NCBI RefSeq assembly: GCF_002259485.1
Contig: NZ_NPGA01000009.1
Coordinates: 124,001-188,000, forward strand
Length of the DNA: 64,000 nucleotides
Source of the DNA: Rhodococcus sp. 14-1411-2a
GTDB taxonomy: Bacteria > Actinomycetota > Actinomycetes > Mycobacteriales > Mycobacteriaceae
Direction: 5' to 3'
Part shown: piece by piece, positions 33,283-41,750 of the stretch
Numbering within the stretch: position 1 is the first letter of the stretch
How the letters are laid out: the number at the start of each line of letters is the position of its first letter
Notes under the pieces: generated by a model
Told to the model about the DNA's origin: nothing
The model's input: the letters and a program-made list of their open reading frames with translations, nothing else
The model's database searches: none
Program-made: the position numbers and the translations under genes

Positions 33283-34818
33283 TCATCGCAACGGCAGCGC
33301 GCTCTCGTGCACCCGCAGCGGCTCTCGCTGCCGTTCTACGCGGCGCGGAGTCATCGTGAAATCGCCCTGCTCGACGCCTCTGAGCTGGTTGACGTACTGG
33401 GTGGCGAAACCGGGGAACATGGTGGCGTTGAAGCCGTCCTCGGTGAGATACCAACTGCTGCAACCCGAATTCCAGGTCGTCTTGGCGAGTTTGCGCTGCA
33501 TCTCCTCGTTGTAGGCATCCTGAACGTCCTGGCGCACATCGGCGCTGTGCAGGTTGCCGTCGAGCACCAGGGAGATGGCCTCGACGAGGTAGTCGATCTG
33601 GGCTTCCATGTACACCAGGGCCGAGCTGTGCCCCGGTCCGGAGTTCGGGCCGAAGGTGAAGTACATGTTCGGGTAGCCCGATACGGCAATGCTCTTGTAC
33701 GCCTTGGCCCCTGCGCTCCACTCGTCGGCCAGTACCCGGCCGTCACGCCCGGTGATCGGGATGGGGGTTCCGGTGTTGGAGACATCGAACCCGGTGGCGA
33801 ACACGATCGCGTCGAACTGATGCTCGACGCCTTCCACGGTCCGAATTCCCTTGGGCGAGAGCGTTGCGATCGGCCACGTCACCAGCGTGCAGTTCGGCTT
33901 CTGCAAGGCCGGGTAGTAGTCGCTGGTCATCAACAACCTCTTGCAGCCGGCCCGGAACCGCGGGGTCAGCTGGCGTCGCAGCCATGGATCGCGAACCTGA
34001 CGCCGCAGATGGGCGCGACCGACCAGTTCGACGATGCGCGTCAGCGGGGTCTTCCAGACGACTCCGAGGGCGACGGACTCGTGGCCCCAGAACCACAGCG
34101 AACGCGCCAGGGTCTGGGCCTGCGGATAACGGGCGTACCGACGCTTGGTGCTGCCCTGTGTCTTTCGGTTCATTCTGGGCAGCGTCCAGCCCGGGGTGCG
34201 CTGGAACACCTTGACCGTGTCGGCGATCTTCACCAGTTCCGGAACGATCTGCACCGCGCTCGCCCCGGTTCCGACCACGGCGACCTTCTTACCTTCGAAG
34301 TCGTAGTCGTGATCCCACCGAGCACTGTGGATCTTGTGCCCCTCGTAGGTGTCGATGCCCCGGATGTTCGGCAGGCTGGCATTGGCGAGCGGCCCCGACG
34401 CCATCACCACCGTGCGCGCTCGAACATCGGGGTGCCCGTCGATGCTCAGGTGCCAATGCCCGGCCGCCTCGTTCCAGATGATGTCGACCACATTGTGCCC
34501 GAATCGAATACGCGACTCGATGTCGAACTCCCCCACCATCGTGTGGATGTACTCGAGAATCTCACCGCTGCCGGAGTAGGTGTGCGACCAGTTGGGGTTG
34601 GGCGCAAAACTGTACGAGTACAACCTGGACGGGATGTCGCACGCGGCGCCCGGATAAGTGTTGTCTCGCCAGGTTCCTCCGACTGCGCTTCCGCGTTCGA
34701 GGATGACGAAGTTGTCGATACCTTTGTTGCGCAGTCGGATAGCGGAACCGATTCCGGCAAACCCTGCGCCGACGATCACCGCATCGAGTACACCGTCGCG
34801 CACATCGAACTCGCTCAT
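33283..34818 (-). CDS. FAD-dependent Baeyer-Villiger-type monooxygenase
   Basis: The 511-residue protein has the FAD site VIVGAGFAGIGSAI, the BVMO fingerprint FxGxxxHxxxW as YEGHKIHSARW, and the NADPH site VAVVGTGASAVQIV. Family members insert oxygen next to ketones or oxidise thioamides, consuming NADPH and O2. The start overlaps the ferritin-like gene by ATGA, placing it as the last enzyme of an esterase-SDR-diiron-FMO operon. The substrate is unknown; an alicyclic or long-chain ketone is a reasonable guess from the SDR and esterase partners. A related but distinct BVMO is encoded at 41751. Confidence 0.9.
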   Translation of the reverse strand: MSEFDVRDGVLDAVIVGAGFAGIGSAIRLRNKGIDNFVILERGSAVGGTWRDNTYPGAACDIPSRLYSYSFAPNPNWSHTYSGSGEILEYIHTMVGEFDIESRIRFGHNVVDIIWNEAAGHWHLSIDGHPDVRARTVVMASGPLANASLPNIRGIDTYEGHKIHSARWDHDYDFEGKKVAVVGTGASAVQIVPELVKIADTVKVFQRTPGWTLPRMNRKTQGSTKRRYARYPQAQTLARSLWFWGHESVALGVVWKTPLTRIVELVGRAHLRRQVRDPWLRRQLTPRFRAGCKRLLMTSDYYPALQKPNCTLVTWPIATLSPKGIRTVEGVEHQFDAIVFATGFDVSNTGTPIPITGRDGRVLADEWSAGAKAYKSIAVSGYPNMYFTFGPNSGPGHSSALVYMEAQIDYLVEAISLVLDGNLHSADVRQDVQDAYNEEMQRKLAKTTWNSGCSSWYLTEDGFNATMFPGFATQYVNQLRGVEQGDFTMTPRRVERQREPLRVHESALPLR

Positions 34819-35735
34819 GCGACGGGCTCGTAGGTCAGTTCCTTGGCCCAGGTCGGCTCGGAATTGAGAGTCTTCGTGGGGTACCGACGCGTGAGCTTCA
34901 CCAGGCCGTCCGCCAGCAGGTGGTACGGGTGCTTGCGATTGATCACGATGCTGCCGTGCCATTGCACGATGCGGTACATGGGCACCCGCAGCGCAACGGG
35001 ATTGCGCTGACCGACACTCTTGAACCGCTTCATCGCGGTGTAAAGGCGCTCCTCGTCGACACCCATCTCGACGATGTTGTCGCGCATCTTGTTCAGCAAC
35101 GGGATGTACCGCAGCGTTCCGACGATGAGGGCCGGGTTCATCCACGCGCCGACGGTGTCGACCAGAATCTTGCGCATCCGCGAATGCCCGAGAAGCTCGA
35201 TCACGGCGAAATCGACTGCGAGATGCCGCGATTCGTCGGAGTTGATCTTCTTGAAGACTGCCTGACACACCGGATCGTCGATCTCGTCCATGATGAATTT
35301 GACCAACGCACCGTCCAATGCGACCTCGAGCATCGGAATGACGGTGCCCAGTACGGCCAGTGACAGCCCGTCCGAGTGCTTGTCCAGCCAGTCGATGACG
35401 AGCTTGACGTTGATGTTGGGCTCGGGCATCTCGTCGCCGTCGAGCATGCCCCACCGCCGCATGAGAGCAAGTTCGGCGTTGGCGTGCTTTTGCTCCTCGG
35501 CGTGGAAGTAGCGGTAGATCTCCGCCAGCGTCTCGTTCGGTGCCTTGAGCGCCATCGCCGCGAAGCCGCGAGCGCCCACGTTCTCGATCCACATCAGATC
35601 GGACATGAAGGGCTTGAGTTTGGCATGCAGTTCCGGGCTGATGGTGTCGGCTCCCGGGCCGTCCCAATCGATGTCCGCCAACGCCCACTGACGGTCCTTG
35701 ATCTTGGTCAGCATGTCTTCGAAATCCATTGCCAT
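34815..35735 (-). CDS. Ferritin-like diiron protein, possible oxygenase or desaturase
   Basis: The 306-residue all-helical protein has two metal-type motifs: EIYRYFHAEEQKHANAE (EExxH) and INSDESRHLAVDF (ExxH). These fit a non-haem diiron site of the ferritin/desaturase superfamily. No membrane helix or signal peptide is strong. It overlaps the downstream FMO by ATGA and follows the SDR by one base. A diiron oxygenase would need electrons, and a plant-type ferredoxin reductase is encoded divergently 2 kb away. Substrate unknown; a role as hydroxylase, aldehyde-type or N-oxygenase is possible. Confidence 0.65.
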   Translation of the reverse strand: MAMDFEDMLTKIKDRQWALADIDWDGPGADTISPELHAKLKPFMSDLMWIENVGARGFAAMALKAPNETLAEIYRYFHAEEQKHANAELALMRRWGMLDGDEMPEPNINVKLVIDWLDKHSDGLSLAVLGTVIPMLEVALDGALVKFIMDEIDDPVCQAVFKKINSDESRHLAVDFAVIELLGHSRMRKILVDTVGAWMNPALIVGTLRYIPLLNKMRDNIVEMGVDEERLYTAMKRFKSVGQRNPVALRVPMYRIVQWHGSIVINRKHPYHLLADGLVKLTRRYPTKTLNSEPTWAKELTYEPVA

Positions 35736-35736
35736 G

Positions 35737-36615
35737 TCAGGCTCCTGTGGTTGTAGTAGCGAGGGATTCGTTCTTCGCCGCGTCCTGGTCGGCGGGCATC
35801 ACCCGATTGAGCAACCCGAGAAAACGCACGTACACCGCGGGCAGCAGTCTCTTGAATCGCCAGACGGCCTTGGCGTCGAACTGGGGGACGACGTAGAGCC
35901 GACCCCTGTCGAAAGCATCGAGTGTTCGGGCAGCGATCTTGTCCGGCGAGCGTCCGGTCCAGCGCATGGCCATCTCGGCCAGCCGGGACGAACTCGCGGT
36001 GATGCGGCCGTCCACGGCCACGTTGGTCTTGACGAAGGTGGGGCACAGAACCGAGATGCGCACACCGGTACCCGACAGTTCCGCCGCCATTGTTTCCGAC
36101 AGCGACATCACGGCCGCCTTGCCGACGTTGTACGGACCCATCAGAGGCGCGGCGGCAAAGCCTGCGGCGGAGGCGACGTTGATGATTCCGCCCTCACCGG
36201 CGGCCCGCAGCGCAGGCGTGAACACCTCACAGCCGTGGATCACTCCCCAGAGGTTGATCCCCAACGCCCAGTTCCAGTCCTCGAAACCGATGTTGCCGAC
36301 GGGCTTTCCACCGATCCCGACGCCGGCGTTGTTGATCAGCACCGTCGTCGGTCCGTCGAATTCGATGCCGGCACGTAGCGCCAACTCCTCGACGTTCTCG
36401 CGGATCGACACATCGCATTCGACGGCGTATCCGGTGGCACCGAGGGCGTTCACCATCGCTACCGTCTCCTGCGCGCGCGGCAACGAGATATCGGCACACA
36501 TGACTGCTCCGCCGCGACGAGCCAGTTCGAGTGCGAAGGCCCGACCGATGCCACTGCCCGCGCCGGTCACGACCGCTCTTGACCCGTACGACGGTTTTCC
36601 GTTCTTGCTTCTCAT
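35737..36615 (-). CDS. Short-chain dehydrogenase/reductase
   Basis: The 292-residue protein has the SDR NAD(P)-binding motif VTGAGSGIGRAFA, Asn in LINNAGVG, the catalytic Ser in NVASAAG and YNVGK (Tyr-x3-Lys). A C-terminal extension of about 60 residues follows. It would oxidise an alcohol or reduce a ketone. The start overlaps the esterase stop (ATGA) and its stop is one base before the diiron gene. In the Mycobacterium mymA operon a comparable SDR lies with an esterase and a BVMO. Confidence 0.9.
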   Translation of the reverse strand: MRSKNGKPSYGSRAVVTGAGSGIGRAFALELARRGGAVMCADISLPRAQETVAMVNALGATGYAVECDVSIRENVEELALRAGIEFDGPTTVLINNAGVGIGGKPVGNIGFEDWNWALGINLWGVIHGCEVFTPALRAAGEGGIINVASAAGFAAAPLMGPYNVGKAAVMSLSETMAAELSGTGVRISVLCPTFVKTNVAVDGRITASSSRLAEMAMRWTGRSPDKIAARTLDAFDRGRLYVVPQFDAKAVWRFKRLLPAVYVRFLGLLNRVMPADQDAAKNESLATTTTGA

Positions 36616-37619
36616 CGACTTACCTGTTCCTTCGAATCATGTTGCACAACTGAGTTATCGAGTGCATGGGTGATGAATTCGGCTGCACGCTCGAGCGCGT
36701 GAGCGGCCTCGGGGATCAGCCGCGGGAGAGCCTGGAACACGTGCATCTGGTCGGGCCAGATCTCCAGTTCGCTTCGTCCGCCTGCCGCGTCGATCATGGC
36801 GTGCAGGTGTCGCGCGTCGCCGCGCAGCATTTCGGCTCCGCCGACTTGAATCAGGGTGGGTGGCAGGTCGCGTACGAGCGCGAGGTCGAGCCGCAATCGC
36901 GGCAGATCGGCGTCGTGGCCCTCGGTGTACAGGGCCACGAGCCCTCGCGCTGCCTTCGCCGAGATCATCGGGTCCTTGCACGTACGCTCCATCCGGGCCG
37001 ACAGCTCGAAGTCGAGGTCCACCAGCGGCGAGAACAACACCATCGCCCCCGGCTGCGGCGTCCCGGTCCGATCGTTCTCGATGAGCAGGTCGGCAGCGAG
37101 GTGGCCGCCGGCCGAGTCCCCGGCGATGACGATGTTCGCAGCGGTGTACCCCTGGCCGAGTAGCCAGCGGTACGCGGATTCGAGGTCGTCGGCGGCGGCG
37201 GGAAACGGGTGTTCCGGGGCCAACCGGTAGTCGACCGTGAACACCGGCAGGCCGGTCGCGGAGGACAACCGCGCGGTCAGACCACGATGCGTCCGTGCCG
37301 AACAGATGACGTACGCGCTGCCGTGGATGTAGAGAATCACGCGGGGTCCAGGGGTCAGGCCGGATGCTCGCACCCATTCGCCGCGCACCGGGCCGTCGCC
37401 CACGATGTCCACTCTCGTCCCCTTCGGCACCGGACCGAAGAGATTCATCGACGTAGCGACGAGGCGTCGGGAGAACTCGATGCCGCTGCGGGACGTCGGA
37501 AGCAGGTTCGTCATCGGGCGCAGCGTCAGCCGAGTCATCAACGCTGCCAGTCGCGTTCGCCGAGACCCGGCACCGAATGCGCCGCGCGGCAGGTAGTCGT
37601 TGTTCGTGGTCGAAGTCAC
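36612..37619 (-). CDS. Alpha/beta hydrolase, hormone-sensitive-lipase/LipR-like esterase
   Basis: The 335-residue protein has the HSL-family esterase arrangement: oxyanion motif position ILYIHGSAYVIC, DYRLAPEHPFPAA, nucleophile GDSAGGHLA and late Asp/His candidates in RGDARHLH and DQMHVFQALPR. The usual HGGG oxyanion motif is HGSA here, a conservative variant. It is the first gene of the operon leading to SDR, diiron protein and FMO, and is divergent from the ferredoxin reductase across 106 bp. Confidence 0.88.
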   Translation of the reverse strand: MTSTTNNDYLPRGAFGAGSRRTRLAALMTRLTLRPMTNLLPTSRSGIEFSRRLVATSMNLFGPVPKGTRVDIVGDGPVRGEWVRASGLTPGPRVILYIHGSAYVICSARTHRGLTARLSSATGLPVFTVDYRLAPEHPFPAAADDLESAYRWLLGQGYTAANIVIAGDSAGGHLAADLLIENDRTGTPQPGAMVLFSPLVDLDFELSARMERTCKDPMISAKAARGLVALYTEGHDADLPRLRLDLALVRDLPPTLIQVGGAEMLRGDARHLHAMIDAAGGRSELEIWPDQMHVFQALPRLIPEAAHALERAAEFITHALDNSVVQHDSKEQVSR

Positions 37620-37639
37620 CTCGTCACCTTCACCCGCTA

Positions 37640-37676
37640 TTCGCCATTTGTCAATGGCCTATTAATTGGTGGCGAA
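37640..37676. promoter_or_regulatory. Inverted-repeat operator candidates in the esterase/ferredoxin reductase spacer
   Basis: TTCGCCA (37640-37646) and TGGCGAA (37670-37676) form a 7-bp inverted repeat. Inside it lies CCATTTGTCAATGG (37644-37657), itself a smaller inverted repeat containing GTCAATG, which also occurs at 43386-43392 upstream of the second BVMO operon. Position between divergent catabolic genes suggests a shared regulator. Confidence 0.5.
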
Positions 37677-37725
37677 GTGTGCGACAGTGACGACCGACAC
37701 GCAACGAGCCCGAAAGAGGGAACAA

Positions 37726-38820
37726 GTGACGATGTTCAGGAGCGCACCACCGGCAGACCTCGGTACGTCGACCAGCGGTCCCGAGGCGGGAATCTTCGAG
37801 CTGGAAATCACCGAGGTGACCCACGAGACCGAGGACGCCGTCTCGCTCGGATTCGCGGTCCCCGAGCATGCGGAGACACACTTTCGGTACGCGCCGGGAC
37901 AGTTCCTCACCCTGGAGATCCCCTGCACCGAAGGCGGTTCGGTGGCCCGCTGCTATTCCTTCTCGAGCTCCCCGGTACGCGACCCGTTCCCCACCGTGAC
38001 GGTCAAACGAATCCAGGACGGGCTCGCGTCACATTGGTTGCACGACAACGCAGTTCGAGGGATGCGACTGAAGGCGCTGAAGCCGTCGGGCATGTTCGGA
38101 CCGGAGAACTGGGACGTCGATTTCGTACTTCTGGCCGCCGGTAGCGGCATCACGCCGATGATGTCGATCATCAAAACCGCACTGTTGCGGCACGAGAACC
38201 GCATCACCCTCGTCTATGCCAACCAGAACCGCGGCTCGGTGATCTTCGCGGAGCAACTGACCGAACTTCGGTCTCGTTTTCCTGATCGACTCGACGTACA
38301 TCACTGGTACACGTCGGACTCGGGATTGCCCACTGCTGCAGGGCTGGCCACGATGAATGCGGCCGTTCCGCCGGAGTGCGAGGCGTTCCTGTGCGGTCCG
38401 CCGCAGTACATGAACGTCGCCGAGGAGTGGCTCGCCCGCACCGGCACGGTCGCACGCAGAACGCATCGAGAGGTGTTCTCCTCCTTCGACTCCAACCCGT
38501 TTCGGGACGACAGGACCGCAACTGCCCACGAATCGGATGCGAACTCCGTCACCGCTCGGGCCGAGATCGACGGTATCGAGACCGAATTCTCCTGGAATGC
38601 GGACACGAAGCTTCTCGACCGGCTCCTCGAGCTCGGTCTCGATCCGCCGTACGTGTGCCGCGAAGGGACGTGCGGCGGCTGCGCGTACACACTCACCGAG
38701 GGCACTGTGACCATGCTCGCCAACGAGACACTCGACGACCACGAGCTCGAACACGGGGTTCGATTGGCATGCCAGTCCGTGCCCGAATCCCAGGCGATCC
38801 GTGCGGTGTTCGACCGCTGA
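37726..38820 (+). CDS. Ferredoxin reductase with C-terminal 2Fe-2S domain, KshB-like
   Basis: The 364-residue protein has an FNR-like flavin domain (RCYSFSSSP), an NAD(P) domain (LLAAGSGITPMMSI, CGPPQYM) and a C-terminal plant-type 2Fe-2S domain with CREGTCGGC plus a later Cys in RLACQS. This order matches KshB and related Rieske-oxygenase reductases. It can supply electrons to an oxygenase; none of the Rieske type is in the window, so the divergent diiron protein is a candidate partner. The GTG at 37726 has AGAGGG 5 nt upstream. It overlaps the ABC1 kinase gene by TGATG. Confidence 0.88.
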   Translation: MTMFRSAPPADLGTSTSGPEAGIFELEITEVTHETEDAVSLGFAVPEHAETHFRYAPGQFLTLEIPCTEGGSVARCYSFSSSPVRDPFPTVTVKRIQDGLASHWLHDNAVRGMRLKALKPSGMFGPENWDVDFVLLAAGSGITPMMSIIKTALLRHENRITLVYANQNRGSVIFAEQLTELRSRFPDRLDVHHWYTSDSGLPTAAGLATMNAAVPPECEAFLCGPPQYMNVAEEWLARTGTVARRTHREVFSSFDSNPFRDDRTATAHESDANSVTARAEIDGIETEFSWNADTKLLDRLLELGLDPPYVCREGTCGGCAYTLTEGTVTMLANETLDDHELEHGVRLACQSVPESQAIRAVFDR

Positions 38821-40229
38821 TGCCCGACGCGATGGGCCGTGACACCGACTCCGACGGAGCGCCTACCGAGGCCCTCGACATCGCGCATCCCGACCTCACA
38901 CATTTCGGACTCGAAGAGTTGGGCCGGGCCGCGTGGATCACCGTGGTAATCCTGGCTGCCGCAGCGATCGCCGTCGTTCGCTGGCCGGTGTCCTGGCTCG
39001 CCAAACGCCGTCGCTTCACGGTCTCCCTAGCCGAAGGTGTGGTCAAAGGATTCGAGGCGCTGGGGCCGACGTTCGTCAAACTGGGACAACTCATGGCGTC
39101 GTCGCCCGGTGTGTTCCCCCCGGTTCTTGCCGATGCGTGTCTGCGCTTGCTCGACGGTGTGCCACCCGTCCCGGCCCACAAGGCTCGCCGTGTCATCGAA
39201 CGCGACCTGGGTGGCAGTATCGCGGAACTGTTCACCTCGTTCGACGACGTGCCGCTCTCGGCAGCATCCGTGGCGCAGGTCCACGCCTGCGTGCTACCCG
39301 ACGGGCGCGAGGCGGTCGTCAAAGTACAGCGGCCCGAAATCCGTCGTCGCATGCGAGTCGATCTACGGGTGGCCTTCACCGGTGCGTCGTTGTTGGAGAG
39401 GTTCTTCGAGGTCTTCCGCATCGCCAACGCGACGGCCGTTGTCCGTGACCTCGACGAGTTGACGGCCGAGGAACTCGACAGTGCAGCAGAAGCATTGCGT
39501 CAGCAACGCTTTCGCGACAACCTGTATGTCTTCGGGGACAATTCTCACGTGATGGTTCCGGACATCTACTGGAGCCATTGCGGACCCCGGGTGATCTGCA
39601 TGGAACGAGTTCGAGGAACCCCGGTGGGCCGTATCACGCCGGGCGATCTCGCCGGGCTCGATTCCGAGCTGCAGTTGCGTCGCGGCGTCAAGGTCTGGCT
39701 GGAAGCCGTTGTGCTGCAAGGCCCCTTCCACGGTGATGTACATGCCGGCAATCTATGGGCACTGGACGACGGACGGGTGGGATTCCTGGACTTCGGAATC
39801 GTCGGGGAACTACCCGAGCAGTGGCGCGAGGTACTTCGCGAGATGTTTCGTGCCTCCCTGTTCGACGGCAACTACACCGAAGCTGCGCGACGCATCCGCA
39901 TGCTCGGCATCACCGAGGGAACAACTTTGGGCGACAAGCTGATCGGTCTGCAGCTGAGGAAGTTGTTCGAGCCGATTCTGGGTAGAGGAGCCGCCCGCGT
40001 CGACCTGAGCAAACTCGTCGCGTCTCTGGTCGAGACAGGCAGGCGCTGGGGTATCGCGACACCGGAGGAACTGGTGTTGTTCGGCAAGCAGCTCGGCTAC
40101 TTCGAGCGCTACTCGGCTGCACTCGCACCGGAATGGGTGTTGGGTCGAGACCTGTTCCTGTTCAGAAACATTCTCCCGGAGGAAGTGGCCGCAGCGGTGG
40201 CCGCGAGGAACATCGCGCTCCCGGACTGA
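38820..40229 (+). CDS. ABC1/UbiB family atypical kinase
   Basis: The 469-residue protein has one membrane helix near residues 35-55 and the ABC1 kinase-like fold: VKLGQLMASSPGVFPP (KxGQ motif), AVVKVQRPE (lysine of the ATP site), FHGDVHAGN and FLDFGIVGE (metal-binding Asp). ABC1/UbiB proteins act as ATPases or kinases in isoprenoid lipid metabolism. The start overlaps the ferredoxin reductase stop. It ends 4 bp from the convergent TetR gene. The substrate is unknown. Confidence 0.88.
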   Translation: MPDAMGRDTDSDGAPTEALDIAHPDLTHFGLEELGRAAWITVVILAAAAIAVVRWPVSWLAKRRRFTVSLAEGVVKGFEALGPTFVKLGQLMASSPGVFPPVLADACLRLLDGVPPVPAHKARRVIERDLGGSIAELFTSFDDVPLSAASVAQVHACVLPDGREAVVKVQRPEIRRRMRVDLRVAFTGASLLERFFEVFRIANATAVVRDLDELTAEELDSAAEALRQQRFRDNLYVFGDNSHVMVPDIYWSHCGPRVICMERVRGTPVGRITPGDLAGLDSELQLRRGVKVWLEAVVLQGPFHGDVHAGNLWALDDGRVGFLDFGIVGELPEQWREVLREMFRASLFDGNYTEAARRIRMLGITEGTTLGDKLIGLQLRKLFEPILGRGAARVDLSKLVASLVETGRRWGIATPEELVLFGKQLGYFERYSAALAPEWVLGRDLFLFRNILPEEVAAAVAARNIALPD

Positions 40230-40233
40230 GCCC

Positions 40234-40911
40234 TCACGGCTCGTCGATCAACGGGTGAGATTCCGACGCGAATCGCTCGGCCGAGCCCGCGGCGCGCGCT
40301 ATGCCGGCAATTCCGCTCCAGACCATCATGGTGAGGTAGTCGACGAGCTCCTCGGCCGTCATGGTTCGATCGAAGATCCACCAGTGTGACGCCAATCGAA
40401 CAGCACCGATCATTGCGAAGGCGATGGGCATCGAACCGGCCGTGGAGAACTCACGCTCTAGGAATCTGTCGGCGATGACGGTGGCCAGGAGCTCGGCGAT
40501 CAGCCCCTCCGCCGCGGTGATGACGTCCTGGTTGCCCGAGACGGCGTTGTTGGCGTGGACGTAGATGTAGATCTCGGGATCCGTGTCGACCGTCGAGACG
40601 TAGGCTGAAATCACTGCCCGGGTGAGGTGATACTCGTCGAGGTCCTCGGACATCGCGTCCTTGATCCGAGGCACCAGCTCGGTCTCGACGTATCGCGCCA
40701 TGGCAGCGTCGGTCAGGCCCCGTTTGTCGGTGAAATGCTTGTACAGAACAGTTTTCGAGACTCCGTTCGCAGAGGCGATGTCGTCCATGCCGATGTTGTG
40801 ACCCTGCTGTCGGATGGTGTCCAGAGTGCAGTCGAGCAGTTCACGCCGCCGCGTGATCCGATGATCGCGCCACCGGTGGCTTCGGCCGTCGACCTTCTCC
40901 GGAACGCTCAC
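40234..40911 (-). CDS. TetR-family transcriptional regulator
   Basis: The 225-residue protein has an N-terminal HTH (RRELLDCTLDTIRQQG, then GMDDIASANGVSKTVLYKHF) and an all-helical ligand domain. The GTG at 40911 overlaps the alpha/beta hydrolase stop codon (GTGA), so it is the last gene of the BVMO-hydrolase-TetR operon. It probably represses that operon in response to its substrate; the inverted repeat at 43369-43392 is the likely operator. Confidence 0.9.
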   Translation of the reverse strand: MSVPEKVDGRSHRWRDHRITRRRELLDCTLDTIRQQGHNIGMDDIASANGVSKTVLYKHFTDKRGLTDAAMARYVETELVPRIKDAMSEDLDEYHLTRAVISAYVSTVDTDPEIYIYVHANNAVSGNQDVITAAEGLIAELLATVIADRFLEREFSTAGSMPIAFAMIGAVRLASHWWIFDRTMTAEELVDYLTMMVWSGIAGIARAAGSAERFASESHPLIDEP

Positions 40912-41729
40912 GCCGACTGCGAGACGGTTCGTGATCCCCTCAACAGAATCGACGCCACCAGCTCCGGATCGTCCGACATCGGTACGTGCCCGAGCCCCGC
41001 GTACGTCGTCACGTCCGCCTGCGGAAAGGTTCGACGCACCAGCGGTGCCTGATACACCGGCAGAACCCAGTCGCGACGCCCCCACGCGACGGTGACCGGA
41101 ACATCCTCGTCTACCGGAATACTGAAGCGCGGCACTGCGTTACCCGCTGCGTCGATCGCCCGGTTGGTGGTGATACTGAGCGCGTCGATGGTGGCCGTCG
41201 CGGCGGGAACTCGCCACGGCTTGGCGTAGAAGACACCGTTGGCGATCGTGCGACCGACGACCGAACGCATGACGGCCGGTGCGATGGGGCTGATCACTCG
41301 GGACAATGCACGCAGCAATCGGAACACGAGCAGCGCACGCGTCTGATCCCAGTGTCCGCGAAAGAATCCGGCCGGCGAGAGCGCGGTGGCCGAGGCAACC
41401 GATCCGCGGGCGGCGAGTTCGAGGGCGAAGTATCCACCCAACGAGTTTCCGGCCACGTGCGGCTTCTCGCCGTCCACCGCCACGTGCTCGAGGAACCGCT
41501 CCAGTTCGGCGACGATCCACGGGCCGAGATCGAACTCCTCGGTGGGTAGTTCGGGTGAATCACCGTGGCCGGGCAGGTCGACCGTCACCACTCGCCGGTG
41601 CTGCGCGAGTGTCTCGATGACGCTGTCCCAGGCGTGTTGCCGATGAACTATCCCATGGATCAGCACCAGGGTCGGTCCCTCGCCGCGGATGGTGTGCGCG
41701 AGCGCGGGGCCCTCGATGTCGAAAGTCAT
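40908..41729 (-). CDS. Alpha/beta hydrolase
   Basis: The 273-residue protein has LVLIHGIVHRQHAW, DLPGHGDSPEL, the nucleophile GNSLGGYFAL and a terminal His in GLGHVPMSDDP. It is a canonical esterase/lactonase-like fold. Placed after a BVMO, it probably hydrolyses the ester or lactone product made by that enzyme. It begins 21 bp after the BVMO stop and overlaps the TetR gene. Confidence 0.88.
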   Translation of the reverse strand: MTFDIEGPALAHTIRGEGPTLVLIHGIVHRQHAWDSVIETLAQHRRVVTVDLPGHGDSPELPTEEFDLGPWIVAELERFLEHVAVDGEKPHVAGNSLGGYFALELAARGSVASATALSPAGFFRGHWDQTRALLVFRLLRALSRVISPIAPAVMRSVVGRTIANGVFYAKPWRVPAATATIDALSITTNRAIDAAGNAVPRFSIPVDEDVPVTVAWGRRDWVLPVYQAPLVRRTFPQADVTTYAGLGHVPMSDDPELVASILLRGSRTVSQSA

Positions 41730-41750
41730 TGCGGTCCGATCTGTTCTCGT

